Shown here: positions 17,591 through 26,050 of the stretch, piece after piece
How the letters are laid out: each line of letters starts with the position of its first letter
Position numbering within the stretch: the stretch's first letter is position 1
Source of the DNA: an uncultured Nitrosomonadales bacterium
GTDB taxonomy: Bacteria > Pseudomonadota > Gammaproteobacteria > Burkholderiales > Methylophilaceae
Length of the DNA stretch: 59,087 nucleotides
Assembly: GCA_913048465.1 (NCBI GenBank)
Contig: CAJWVO010000009.1
Span: 1-59,087, forward strand
Direction: 5' to 3'
The notes under the pieces: generated by a model
Told to the model about the DNA's origin: nothing
Databases searched by the model: none
The model's input: the letters and a program-made list of their open reading frames with translations, nothing else
Position numbers and translations under genes: made by a program

Positions 17591-18847
17591 TTAAATTACC
17601 CTAAATAGAATAACCGTAACAAAAGTTGGTATTAGTGCTCCTAGGAGCAAACCTAGAGGACTTACAGCTTCTTCATTAAAATATTTTTTTAATATACTAA
17701 TACCAGCTGGGTTAGGTGCATTAGCAATTACAGTTAGTCCACCACCGGTGACAGCTCCAGCGACTAATGAGATTTTAAAAGGATCACTTAAGCCGTCGAC
17801 AAGAGAGCCTAGATAAGTTAATGCAGCATTGTCAGTGAAAGCTGTCAGGATCGTGGCGCCGAAATAGACAGCGTTATCACTCATGGAAATGAGAACGGGT
17901 TGAAGCCACCATTGTTGAACACCACCAATTACCACAAGGCCAGCCAAAAAGAAGGCCACTAATAAAGCTTCTTTTAAGATCAATTCAGATTGATAATGTT
18001 TGTATGCGGTAGTAATTCCAAGGAAAAATAAGAAAAGCGACATAAATACAGCAGGGTGATGAGCAAAAATTACTACCCCCAATAGAAATAGTAAATGCAC
18101 AATTGTCAGAGCTACAGGCACCCCTTTTTTTGTCTGAGCATTAAAATTAATTTTATTTAACGCGTTCCTATAAAAATAGGTTAGTGCTGATGCATTAATG
18201 AGAACCGCAATAGCCGACCTCCATCCAAAGTTTTCCATCATAAATAAGATATCCCAATTCCAAGTCCCAGCAACCATAAGTACGGGCGGGGCAGCGTAAG
18301 GAGTTAAGGTGCCCCCAATTGAGATATTAACGAAAAGAACACCAAGCGTTAGATACTTAAATTTTTCACTTAATTTATTGTTGTAATAGAGTCTTCCTAA
18401 GAGTAAAGCAGCAAGCGTCATGGCTGCCGGTTCTGTGATAAAAGATCCTAATAAAGGAACAAAACTCAGTAAAAGAAAAAACATTCCAACTTCAGTCTTT
18501 ATGGGTATGAATTTGCTTATTAATATCACTATTTTTTCTGAAAACTCCAAAATAGGCTTTGTTGCAGCGATGACCATAATCACAAATACAAACATTGGTT
18601 CGGTAAAGTTACGAGAATCAACATAACCAACAGCTGAGGAGCTGCCCTCTAGAATAAACATAAAGACCACAAGAATCATAGCCCAAAACCCAAATACAAT
18701 CTCTACCTCACCAAGGAGATGAAGAATTCCAGAAAACTTTTTGTGAGTATGAGCCAGATGTTCAAAGTACTTTGTAGAAAAAGTATGTAAAATTGCAATA
18801 GCGAATAAGGCTGTTCCAATAAAATTTATAGTAGATATAGTTTCCAT
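17591..18847 (-). CDS. Putative Na+/H+ antiporter (Na_H_antiport_3 / DUF1504 family)
   Basis: A 418-residue inner-membrane protein with about ten to twelve hydrophobic helices. Conserved stretches include GSFITEPAAMTLAALLLGR, ISIGGTLTPYAAPPVLMVAG and the TAFTDNAALTYLGSLV loop, typical of the ion-transporter/NhaD-like superfamily. Family assignment is from remembered similarity, and the transported ion is inferred. The upstream gap to the divergent TPR-oxygenase gene is 67 bases. rodZ begins immediately downstream and is probably co-transcribed. Confidence 0.85.
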   Translation of the reverse strand: METISTINFIGTALFAIAILHTFSTKYFEHLAHTHKKFSGILHLLGEVEIVFGFWAMILVVFMFILEGSSSAVGYVDSRNFTEPMFVFVIMVIAATKPILEFSEKIVILISKFIPIKTEVGMFFLLLSFVPLLGSFITEPAAMTLAALLLGRLYYNNKLSEKFKYLTLGVLFVNISIGGTLTPYAAPPVLMVAGTWNWDILFMMENFGWRSAIAVLINASALTYFYRNALNKINFNAQTKKGVPVALTIVHLLFLLGVVIFAHHPAVFMSLFLFFLGITTAYKHYQSELILKEALLVAFFLAGLVVIGGVQQWWLQPVLISMSDNAVYFGATILTAFTDNAALTYLGSLVDGLSDPFKISLVAGAVTGGGLTVIANAPNPAGISILKKYFNEEAVSPLGLLLGALIPTFVTVILFRVI

Positions 18848-18914
18848 AGCGGCAATATTTTAGCATGTTAATTTTGATTAATTGAACGTAAATAAATAAA
18901 TTTAATCTCTGCAA

Positions 18915-20525
18915 ATGACAATGAAACAATTTACACAAACCGATATTGAAAAAATGATTGCCCTTCACAACTCGGGAGATCATTCACAGGTAATCAAGCT
19001 TGCCAAAGGTTTTTTAAAACATCACTCTAATCAAATTTTTCTCTGGAATATTATGGGCGCCAGCTATGAAAGAGAAAATGATCTAGTGAATGCTAAAAAT
19101 TGTTATGAGAATGCCGTTCGTTTGAATAATCAAATTCCTGAGATTGTTTTTAATTTAGGTGCGGTTAAATTTAACTTAAATGATCTTGATGGGGCGTTGC
19201 AAAACTACAATCAAGCACTATCAATCAAGCCGGATTTTGTAGAAGTTTTTTTTAACAAAGGAATTTTGTACCAAAAAAAAGGTGAATTTGATTTGGCATT
19301 GGAAAATTATCACAAGGCACTAGAAATTCAGCCAGGTTTTTATGAAGCCCTCAACAATATTGGATCCGTTTATCAGCAATTGGGTAAATTGGATGATGCT
19401 ATCGAAATTTATAAAAAGTCACTAGCCATTACTAAAGCATCGAGGACTCATTTTAATTTAGCTGGCGCTTTCAGAAATCAAGGAAATTTAAAGCTAGCCA
19501 TTACGGAATACAAAAATGCAATAAATATTGAAAATGATAACCCAGAATATTTTACAGACATTGGGGATGCACTTTGGCATGATGGTAATGTGGATGAAGG
19601 AAAAAAATTTCTTCTAAAAGCAATTGAAATTGATCCTCACCATCCCAAAGCAAATTATCAATTAGCTATTTTTTATTATGACCATGTTTTATTAGATCAA
19701 GCTCTTCCTCACTTTGAAAAAGCTAATTTATTTGATTCTGATTCTAGGGCATTACATTGTCTTTACAAATTAAAACATTATCCAGACTTTGAGAAAAAAC
19801 TAAAAAAAGTGATCGGAAAAAAACATACCTCGCCACTCTTAGCAACATTATCAACTCATTTTGCGGTCAATTTTAACAAACAAGATGTTTATAATTTTTG
19901 TCCTGATCCACTGAGCTTTGTGATGCATACTAAAGTGCCTGAGCTGCTAGAAAATAATCATGCATTACTAAAATCATTACTCAACGATATTGAACAAGCA
20001 GAGATATCTGATCGAAAGCAAAGTAGGCTGTTTAATGGAACTCAGTCTTCAGGTAATTTATTTCAACGCTCAGAAAGTTCTTTTAAAGCATTATCTGAGG
20101 GTTTAAAAAAACTTATTCAATTGTATTTTCAGTCAAATCAAGAAAAATCTTGTGCGTTTATCAAAATGTTTCCAAAAGAGATTATATTTAGTAGTTCGTG
20201 GTATGTTCGAATGAAAAAAGGGGGTCATCTTACCTCTCATATTCATGAGGATGGTTGGATCAGCGGCGCAGTTTACCTAAAAATCCCTCAGCATAGAGAT
20301 AATATAGATGAAGGAGCAATTGAGCTTAGCACGCATGGCGATAACTATCCTGTTGAGCAAGATAATTTTCCTAAAAAAGTGATTCTGCCTGAAGAAGGAG
20401 ATGTGATTTTTTTCCCATCCTCTGTTTTTCATCGAACCATTCCTTTTACTTCAGATGAAGAGAGAATTTGTATCGCATTTGATTTAAAACCGAATTCTGA
20501 ACTAATTAATAATAATTTTATTTAA
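18915..20525 (+). CDS. TPR protein with C-terminal putative 2OG-Fe(II) oxygenase domain
   Basis: A 536-residue protein. Residues 1 to about 275 are six to eight tetratricopeptide repeats (for example PEIVFNLGAVKFNLNDLDGA). Residues about 330-530 match the putative 2OG-Fe(II) oxygenase family: SSWYVRMKKGGHLTSHIHED, then GDVIFFPSSVFHRTIPF and ERICIAFDLKPN, giving the metal-ligand His-x-Glu/Asp...His and a distal Arg. TPR-oxygenase fusions probably hydroxylate a protein or surface substrate held by the repeats; the substrate is unknown. An alternative start is ATG 18921. The 3' end overlaps the convergent yihY-like gene by 24 bases. Confidence 0.85.
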   Translation: MTMKQFTQTDIEKMIALHNSGDHSQVIKLAKGFLKHHSNQIFLWNIMGASYERENDLVNAKNCYENAVRLNNQIPEIVFNLGAVKFNLNDLDGALQNYNQALSIKPDFVEVFFNKGILYQKKGEFDLALENYHKALEIQPGFYEALNNIGSVYQQLGKLDDAIEIYKKSLAITKASRTHFNLAGAFRNQGNLKLAITEYKNAINIENDNPEYFTDIGDALWHDGNVDEGKKFLLKAIEIDPHHPKANYQLAIFYYDHVLLDQALPHFEKANLFDSDSRALHCLYKLKHYPDFEKKLKKVIGKKHTSPLLATLSTHFAVNFNKQDVYNFCPDPLSFVMHTKVPELLENNHALLKSLLNDIEQAEISDRKQSRLFNGTQSSGNLFQRSESSFKALSEGLKKLIQLYFQSNQEKSCAFIKMFPKEIIFSSSWYVRMKKGGHLTSHIHEDGWISGAVYLKIPQHRDNIDEGAIELSTHGDNYPVEQDNFPKKVILPEEGDVIFFPSSVFHRTIPFTSDEERICIAFDLKPNSELINNNFI

Positions 20526-21692
20526 GTTTTTTAAAATATAATTTTGAAACTCAAGATCTTCACCTAATAATCTCTTAAAAGTTGAATTTGGAATTTTAAT
20601 AATTTTTGCCCAGTCAGAAACAACAACAGCCTCTCCCAACCTTTTTGTATTATTAATTACAGACAATTCCCCAAAGTATTGATTATTGTGGAATACCCTT
20701 TCATGACGATTTATTGTTGTTTTGATCTGACCATCAACAATAAAGTAAACTGATGAAGATGGCATGCCAAAGCTAAACAGAACATCATTTTTTTGTAGCC
20801 GAACGATATGGGATTGAAAAAAATTTTTTAACAATGATTTAGAGGGCTGTAGAAATAAAGATCTAAACTTATAGACCTCCAAGTTAAATATAAATGCTAT
20901 TAATTCAATCCCAATTAAAAAGCCAGCAATGTTCAGAAAAAGCCAAATCAATGAAATAAATAAATTCCTCATACTGCCATAAAAGATCCCGTAGGATTGA
21001 CTCATGCTCATAATTAGGTCAAACATCTCATGCAGAAAGATCCAAACAAAACAGGATGCGGCTGCACCAATAAGTAAAAGAGATTGAGGTAGTTTTTTTT
21101 CAGGCGTCATTATTTTGTAAAAAATAGCGACAAAGATTATTAAGGAAACACTCGAAAGTAAAATTAGTAGCACAGATTTTTCACTTACTGGGATTAGAGA
21201 ATGAAATAGTCCAGCGAGGTTAGCGAGATATTTGGAGATGAAAATGTAGCTAAAGAAAAGAAAGATCACCAATAAAAGAATAGTGATATCAATAAATTTA
21301 TTTACATAGAATTTTCTCTTAATTTTTCTATTGAAGATTATGAGGAAGTTTTTTCTTATAGAGTTTGCAAGCGGACTGGCTGCCCAAAAGAGAATTAGAA
21401 ACCAAAACCAACCCAAACCTTTTGAGCTATCGGTAAACTTCTTGACTTGAAGCATTATCTTTTCTGAGATTTCAGGCAATAAGTTAGATGTGATGTTCTG
21501 TAGTTCATTAAAAATAATATCTGAATTTGAAACCCACTTGCTAAGTATGAGAAAAATGAGAATGATGAATGGAATTAGAGTAAATAAAAAATAAAAGCTG
21601 GTCATGGCACATAAAGATAAAAAACGATGTTGATTAAGATTTTGTGAAAAGTGAGTAAAGTAAAACTTACTTTTCCAAATAAAATCTCTCAA
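20502..21692 (-). CDS. YihY/BrkB family membrane protein fused to a cyclic-nucleotide-binding domain
   Basis: A 396-residue protein. Residues 1 to about 275 form a six-helix YihY/BrkB module (LCAMTSFYFLFTLIPFIILI, FWFLILFWAASPLANSIRK, SYGIFYGSMRNLFISLIWLF). Residues about 290-390 form a cNMP-binding/Crp-like domain (VYFIVDGQIKTT, YFGELSVINNTKRLGEAVV) with the Gly-Glu and Arg of a phosphate-binding cassette. No DNA-binding HTH follows, so this is a sensor attached to a membrane protein. YihY itself has no settled biochemical role. It starts one base after the stop of the pip gene and is likely in its operon. Confidence 0.87.
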   Translation of the reverse strand: MRDFIWKSKFYFTHFSQNLNQHRFLSLCAMTSFYFLFTLIPFIILIFLILSKWVSNSDIIFNELQNITSNLLPEISEKIMLQVKKFTDSSKGLGWFWFLILFWAASPLANSIRKNFLIIFNRKIKRKFYVNKFIDITILLLVIFLFFSYIFISKYLANLAGLFHSLIPVSEKSVLLILLSSVSLIIFVAIFYKIMTPEKKLPQSLLLIGAAASCFVWIFLHEMFDLIMSMSQSYGIFYGSMRNLFISLIWLFLNIAGFLIGIELIAFIFNLEVYKFRSLFLQPSKSLLKNFFQSHIVRLQKNDVLFSFGMPSSSVYFIVDGQIKTTINRHERVFHNNQYFGELSVINNTKRLGEAVVVSDWAKIIKIPNSTFKRLLGEDLEFQNYILKNLNKIIIN

Positions 21693-22637
21693 TTAGGAAT
21701 ACCTTTTAAAAATATCAGTTGCATCAATTAAAGCGTCAGTTATACCAGGTTCTGAGGCTGAGTGACCTGCATCGGGAATTAATCTAAAATCAGCATGAGG
21801 CATTACCTTATATAAGTCATCTGCTGTTTGGGGTGGGCACACCATATCATATTGGCCCTGCACAATAACAGTAGGAACCTCTGTTAAATCTTCAATTGTT
21901 TTTAAAATCGAACTTCCATCGACAAAACACTTATTTTTGATGTAATGTAATTGCACTCTTGCCCGGGCTAGTTCTTCAGGGTAATTAATAGTTGAAGCTT
22001 CTTCTTGATCTTCATAAGTGAGTTTTAAAATACTTCCCTCAAAGCTATTCCATGCATGAGCAGCCTTCTCAGCAAGCTCTATATCTTTACCAAAAACCAA
22101 GCGGCTGAAGTCAGTAACTAGTGATTTTTTATTTATCGCATGATGAAAAGATAATAACTTTTCATATTTTTTTGGAAAGAATATCTCAACATCTTTTAAA
22201 AACCAGTCGAGCTCAAATGGTCTACTAAGAAATATTCCTCTTAATATTAAACCTTTAACCAATTTTGGGAATTTTATAAAATAAGCCAGTGCTAGAGTAC
22301 TACCCCAAGAGCCACCAAATAAAAACCACTTATCTATGTTTAAATGTTTCCGAATTGTTTCAATATCATTGATTAGATCATTGGTTGTGTTATTTACAAT
22401 TTCACCAGCAGGAGACGATTGACCACAACCTCTTTGATCGAATAAGATGATGCGATAGTGGTCGGGATCAAAAAAACGTCTTTGCTTAGGACCTGTCCCA
22501 CCACCTGGCCCCCCGTGGAGAAAGATTATGGGTTGACCAGATGCATTCCCAGATTCTTCAACATATATCGTATGTCCCGAATCTACTGGTATATGGTGTA
22601 TTTGGTAGGGTTCTATCTCTGGATAAAGAGTTTTCAT
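21693..22637 (-). CDS. pip: Proline iminopeptidase
   Basis: Alpha/beta-hydrolase of 314 residues that removes N-terminal proline from peptides. Diagnostic motifs are HGGPGGGTGPKQRRFFDP (oxyanion region), DQRGCGQSSP, the nucleophile Ser in GGSWGSTLAL, and a C-terminal His in DAGHSASEPG. Length and order match S33 prolyl aminopeptidases. It is the first gene of a minus-strand pair with the YihY-cNMP gene and lies divergent from xoxF across a 329-base gap. Confidence 0.94.
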   Translation of the reverse strand: MKTLYPEIEPYQIHHIPVDSGHTIYVEESGNASGQPIIFLHGGPGGGTGPKQRRFFDPDHYRIILFDQRGCGQSSPAGEIVNNTTNDLINDIETIRKHLNIDKWFLFGGSWGSTLALAYFIKFPKLVKGLILRGIFLSRPFELDWFLKDVEIFFPKKYEKLLSFHHAINKKSLVTDFSRLVFGKDIELAEKAAHAWNSFEGSILKLTYEDQEEASTINYPEELARARVQLHYIKNKCFVDGSSILKTIEDLTEVPTVIVQGQYDMVCPPQTADDLYKVMPHADFRLIPDAGHSASEPGITDALIDATDIFKRYS

Positions 22638-22966
22638 AAATAAAAAACTTTCAAAATATTTACATTTATTTTCAATTATTTAATTATATATGATGTATTA
22701 AACCATGCTTATTTTTTAAAAAAAACACTATATATAGATTAAATTTAATAGATCTATACAACATTTATTTATAAAAAATTTAAATCAAATAAATGTAAAT
22801 AAATTGTAACAAAAGTGTTGCAATTTAATTTAGATAGGTATAAAGTGTTTTTCAAGCACATGAAGTTAGTGCTACAGTAAATAAAATCCACTGTATAAAT
22901 TATGTTATAGAGAGGACTTTATTTGCTTCTTTTTTAACCCTTAGTTTTAACTATGGAGTTTTTATA
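22638..22966. promoter_or_regulatory. Intergenic region upstream of xoxF
   Basis: A 329-base, very AT-rich gap between the divergent pip and xoxF genes. It holds a 29-base element shared with the xoxJ-xoxG gap (22791-22819) and a possible promoter with TTGCAA (22818-22823) and TATAAA (22839-22844), though the 15-base spacer is short. A strong GGAG ribosome-binding site lies about nine bases before the xoxF ATG. I see no ORF or stable long hairpin in it. The long leader suggests that regulation of methanol oxidation acts here. Confidence 0.5.
22791..22819 (+). repeat. Shared upstream element, copy 1 (xoxF)
   Basis: The 19-base string AAATGTAAATAAATTGTAA followed by an A-rich run and GTGT occurs here, 148 bases from its end to the xoxF ATG. 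It recurs at 25842-25870 upstream of xoxG. The first 19 bases are identical; the continuation differs by one substitution and a one-base length difference. It may be a binding site or a trace of duplication. Confidence 0.55.
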
Positions 22967-24844
22967 ATGAAATTAAATAAAATTAAATTAGCTCTTGGTT
23001 TAGTAGCTGGTTTTGCTGCTGCAGCACCTATGGTTGCTTCAGCTGCTGCTGATCAAGAAAAAGCTATCAGTGATCCAAATAACTGGGCTCACCCACGTGG
23101 TAACCACTCAAATAACGGTCACTCAGCTTTAACACAAATCAACAAAGGTAACGTTAAGAACCTTAAAGCTGCATGGACATTCGCGACTGGTGTTAACCGT
23201 GGTCACGAAGGTGCACCACTAGTTATTGGTAGCACAATGTACGTTCACACAGCGTTCCCAAACAACGTTTACGCTTTAGACCTTAACAACGATCAAAAAA
23301 TCGTTTGGTCATACTTCCCAAAACAAGATCCAAGCGTTCAAGCAGTATTATGCTGTGACAACGTTAACCGTGGTCTAGGTTTTGGTGACGGCAAAATCCT
23401 TCTTCAACAGAACGACGGTATCATGGTTGCTTTAGATGCTAAAACTGGTAAAGAAGTATGGACTGCTAGAATTACAGATCCTAAAGTTGGTGCTACAAAC
23501 ACATCAGCTCCACACGTAATCAAAGACAAAGTTCTTCAAGGTTGCTCAGGTGCTGAATTTGGTGTTCGTTGCTTCTTCACAGCTCTTAACCTTAAAGATG
23601 GTTCAGTAGCTTGGAAAGCATACTCAACAGGTCCAGATAAAGAAGTTCTTATCGGCGCTGACTTTAACAAAGACACACCTTTATACTCAGCTCTATCAGT
23701 TTACGAAGATGTAAACGGTGGTAACAAACAAGGTGGTTCTTTCAAAAAAATCCCAACTGACCAACTTAAAGGTGGTGAAGCTGACCTTGGTGTTAAAACA
23801 TGGTTAAAACCACAAGCTGTTAAAGATGGTTGGCAACATGGTGGTGGCTCTGTATGGGGCTGGTGGCCATATGATGCAAAAACAAACTTAGTGTACTACG
23901 GTACAGGTAACCCATCAGTTTGGAACCCAGACGTACGTCCAGGTGACAACAAATGGTCTATGACAGTTTTTGCTCGTGACTTAGACACAGGTATGGCACG
24001 TTGGGGTATGCAAATGACACCACACGATGAGTGGGATTACGACGGTATTAACGAAGTTATCTTATTCGACAAAGGTGGTAAAACATACGCTTGGCACCAC
24101 GATAGAAACGGTTTTGCTTACACATGGCAAGCTGACAACGGTGTTTTAGTTGCTGCTGAAAAAGTTCACCCATTCGTGAACTGGGCAACAGACGTTGATA
24201 TGAAATCTGGTGTTCCAAACAAAGTTGCAGAACACGCAACTCACCAAGACTACAACACTAAAGGTACATGTCCAGCTGCTTTAGGTACTAAAGACCAACA
24301 GCCTGCTGCATACTCACCTAAAACAGGTTTAGTCTACTCACCAATGAACCACGTATGTATGACATACGAGCCAGTTGAATCTAAATACGTTGCTGGTCAG
24401 CCATGGGTTGGTGCGACATTAACAATGTTCGCTGGTCCTGACGGTGTTATGGGCGGTTTCGCTGCTTATGACCCAATGACTAACAAAAAAGTATGGTACA
24501 ACAAAGAGAAATTCTCAGCTTGGGGCGGTGCTTTAACTACTGCTTCAGACTTAGTTTTCTACGGTACTTTAGATCGTTGGTTCAAAGCTCTTGACGCGAA
24601 AAGCGGTAAAGAACTTTGGAAATTCCAAGTTGGTTCAGGTGTGATTGGTAATGCATTCACATATGCACACAAAGGTAAACAACACGTTGGTGTCCTATCA
24701 GGCATCGGTGGTTGGGCTGGTGTGGCTATGAACCTTGGTCTAACAAATGACACAGACGCACTTGGTGCTGCTGGTGGTTATAAAGAACTAACAAAATACA
24801 ACGCTGCTCCTGGCGGTGGTGCATTAACAGTATTTAGCTTATAA
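22967..24844 (+). CDS. xoxF: Lanthanide-dependent PQQ methanol dehydrogenase XoxF
   Basis: Periplasmic quinoprotein that oxidises methanol using PQQ and a rare-earth ion, passing electrons to cytochrome XoxG. It is a 625-residue eight-blade propeller with a signal peptide (cleavage after VASA near residue 26) and the vicinal disulfide Cys129-Cys130. WDYDG contains catalytic Asp357 and the extra Asp359 that marks lanthanide enzymes; calcium-type MxaF has Ala there. Codon choice differs from neighbours, with strong use of AAC, GGT, GTT and CAC, which suggests very high expression. It is followed by its own terminator. XoxF4 would be the expected subtype for Methylophilaceae, but I cannot prove that here. 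Confidence 0.97.
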   Translation: MKLNKIKLALGLVAGFAAAAPMVASAAADQEKAISDPNNWAHPRGNHSNNGHSALTQINKGNVKNLKAAWTFATGVNRGHEGAPLVIGSTMYVHTAFPNNVYALDLNNDQKIVWSYFPKQDPSVQAVLCCDNVNRGLGFGDGKILLQQNDGIMVALDAKTGKEVWTARITDPKVGATNTSAPHVIKDKVLQGCSGAEFGVRCFFTALNLKDGSVAWKAYSTGPDKEVLIGADFNKDTPLYSALSVYEDVNGGNKQGGSFKKIPTDQLKGGEADLGVKTWLKPQAVKDGWQHGGGSVWGWWPYDAKTNLVYYGTGNPSVWNPDVRPGDNKWSMTVFARDLDTGMARWGMQMTPHDEWDYDGINEVILFDKGGKTYAWHHDRNGFAYTWQADNGVLVAAEKVHPFVNWATDVDMKSGVPNKVAEHATHQDYNTKGTCPAALGTKDQQPAAYSPKTGLVYSPMNHVCMTYEPVESKYVAGQPWVGATLTMFAGPDGVMGGFAAYDPMTNKKVWYNKEKFSAWGGALTTASDLVFYGTLDRWFKALDAKSGKELWKFQVGSGVIGNAFTYAHKGKQHVGVLSGIGGWAGVAMNLGLTNDTDALGAAGGYKELTKYNAAPGGGALTVFSL

Positions 24845-24886
24845 TTCTCGAATTATAAGAAACTAATTACTAGTTAGTTAGTCTTA

Positions 24887-24920
24887 CAAACACCCTACTT
24901 CGGTAGGGTGTTTTTTTTTG
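24887..24920 (+). terminator. Rho-independent terminator after xoxF
   Basis: A nine-base-pair stem ACACCCTAC/GTAGGGTGT (24890-24898 and 24903-24911) is closed by a TTCG tetraloop and followed by a run of T residues. It is a very stable hairpin that should separate the abundant xoxF mRNA from xoxJ. A perfect TATAAT follows at 24923-24928. Confidence 0.95.
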
Positions 24921-24962
24921 TGTATAATCACAAACGGTAAATAATTTAAGGAAAGTTTGATC

Positions 24963-25841
24963 ATGTTGAAAAAAGGATTATTAGGAATTTTGGCGGTATT
25001 GGCATCTCCATTTTCGATAATGGAAGTCTATGCAAATGATGTTTTAAATGATGGTAAAGTTGGCGAAGTAAGACGGGTACCAGGAGATAAAGAGTTTAAA
25101 GTGTGTGCCGATTCTAATAACATGCCATACTCGAATGACAAAGGTGAGGGTTTTGAAAATAAGATTGCTGAACTTCTTGCAGCAGACATGGGAAAAGAAC
25201 TATCTTACCAATACTGGTTTGATCGCTTTGGTTACTTAAGAAATACTTTAAATGCATGGCGCTGTGATTATCTGATTGGTACTAACACAACTTATGATGC
25301 CGTGGATACAACCAAACCTTACTACCGTGCTGGACATGTGTTCATCTATCGTAAAGATAGTGGCCTAGATATTAAAGATTTTAAATCAGAAGATTTACGT
25401 AAAGTTGAAATTGGACTTAAAGATAAAAGTCCAGCAGCTGTTGCTTTAAATGATCATGACCTTATGGCGAATGCAAGGCCATACCGTATTCAACGTGACC
25501 TCACAGAATCACCAGGTAAATTAGTGCAAGATGTGATTGATGGTGTGGTTGATGTGGCGATTGAATGGGGTCCAATTGGAGGTTACTATGCAAAACAATC
25601 GGGTGTTGATTTGGTGGTAGTACCTGTTCCAGAATATGAGCAGGTCAAACAAACTGGGAAAACGTATTGGAATATTTCAGCCGGTGTTCGAAAAAGAGAG
25701 GCTGAGCGACGTGATGAAATTGAAGCTGTAATTATGAGAAATAAAGATAAAATCTTAAAAATTCTTGATGACTATGGCATCCCACACGCAGAACCAGTTT
25801 TTGGAAGCAACTTAGACGGTTATAAGCGCCATAAGAACTAA
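24963..25841 (+). CDS. xoxJ: XoxJ, periplasmic binding-protein-like accessory of methanol dehydrogenase
   Basis: A 292-residue exported protein of the solute-binding-protein family 3 fold, the type found beside PQQ dehydrogenases and thought to help XoxF activation or maturation. It has a signal peptide (MLKKGLLGILAVLASPFSIM, cleavage near YAND). Typical stretches are FKVCADSNNMPYSNDKGEGF, WRCDYLIGTNTTYDAVDTTKPYYR and VDVAIEWGPIGGYYA. A TTG at 24957 is in frame, but I chose ATG 24963, which has AAGGAAAG about seven bases upstream. It lies between xoxF and xoxG, each unit bounded by a terminator. Confidence 0.94.
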   Translation: MLKKGLLGILAVLASPFSIMEVYANDVLNDGKVGEVRRVPGDKEFKVCADSNNMPYSNDKGEGFENKIAELLAADMGKELSYQYWFDRFGYLRNTLNAWRCDYLIGTNTTYDAVDTTKPYYRAGHVFIYRKDSGLDIKDFKSEDLRKVEIGLKDKSPAAVALNDHDLMANARPYRIQRDLTESPGKLVQDVIDGVVDVAIEWGPIGGYYAKQSGVDLVVVPVPEYEQVKQTGKTYWNISAGVRKREAERRDEIEAVIMRNKDKILKILDDYGIPHAEPVFGSNLDGYKRHKN

Positions 25842-25870
25842 AAATGTAAATAAATTGTAAAAAAAAGTGT
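25842..25870 (+). repeat. Shared upstream element, copy 2 (xoxJ-xoxG gap)
   Basis: Second copy of AAATGTAAATAAATTGTAA plus the A-rich run and GTGT, starting directly after the xoxJ stop codon and just before the xoxJ terminator. It lies 180 bases from its end to the xoxG ATG. The match to 22791-22819 is exact over the first 19 bases. Confidence 0.55.
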
Positions 25871-25900
25871 AAAAAGGGGTGTACTTTCACCCCTTTTTTT
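25871..25900 (+). terminator. Rho-independent terminator after xoxJ
   Basis: The stem GGGGTG/CACCCC (25876-25881 and 25888-25893) has a six-base loop, five A residues before and seven T residues after. A perfect TATAAT hexamer (25902-25907) follows at once, a candidate minus-10 element for xoxG. Confidence 0.92.
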
Positions 25901-26000
25901 ATATAATAATTTATAGATATTGACTACCTCAGATCAAGTTTTTAAATAACCCTGATAGTTATAAATTATTAAACTATTAAATGATTTTGATAGTCTTGAT

Positions 26001-26019
26001 AATATGGACAGTCCATATT
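26001..26019. promoter_or_regulatory. Perfect 9-bp inverted repeat upstream of xoxG
   Basis: AATATGGAC and GTCCATATT flank a single central A, forming a 19-base palindrome whose end lies 31 bases before the xoxG start. It is too short-looped for an RNA hairpin, so a protein-binding operator is the best reading. The binding regulator is unknown. A looser repeat, ATAGTT/AACTAT with further TGATAGT copies, lies about 50 bases upstream. Confidence 0.6.
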
Positions 26020-26050
26020 GTTTTGGATTACAAAATAAATAGGAGAAAAT

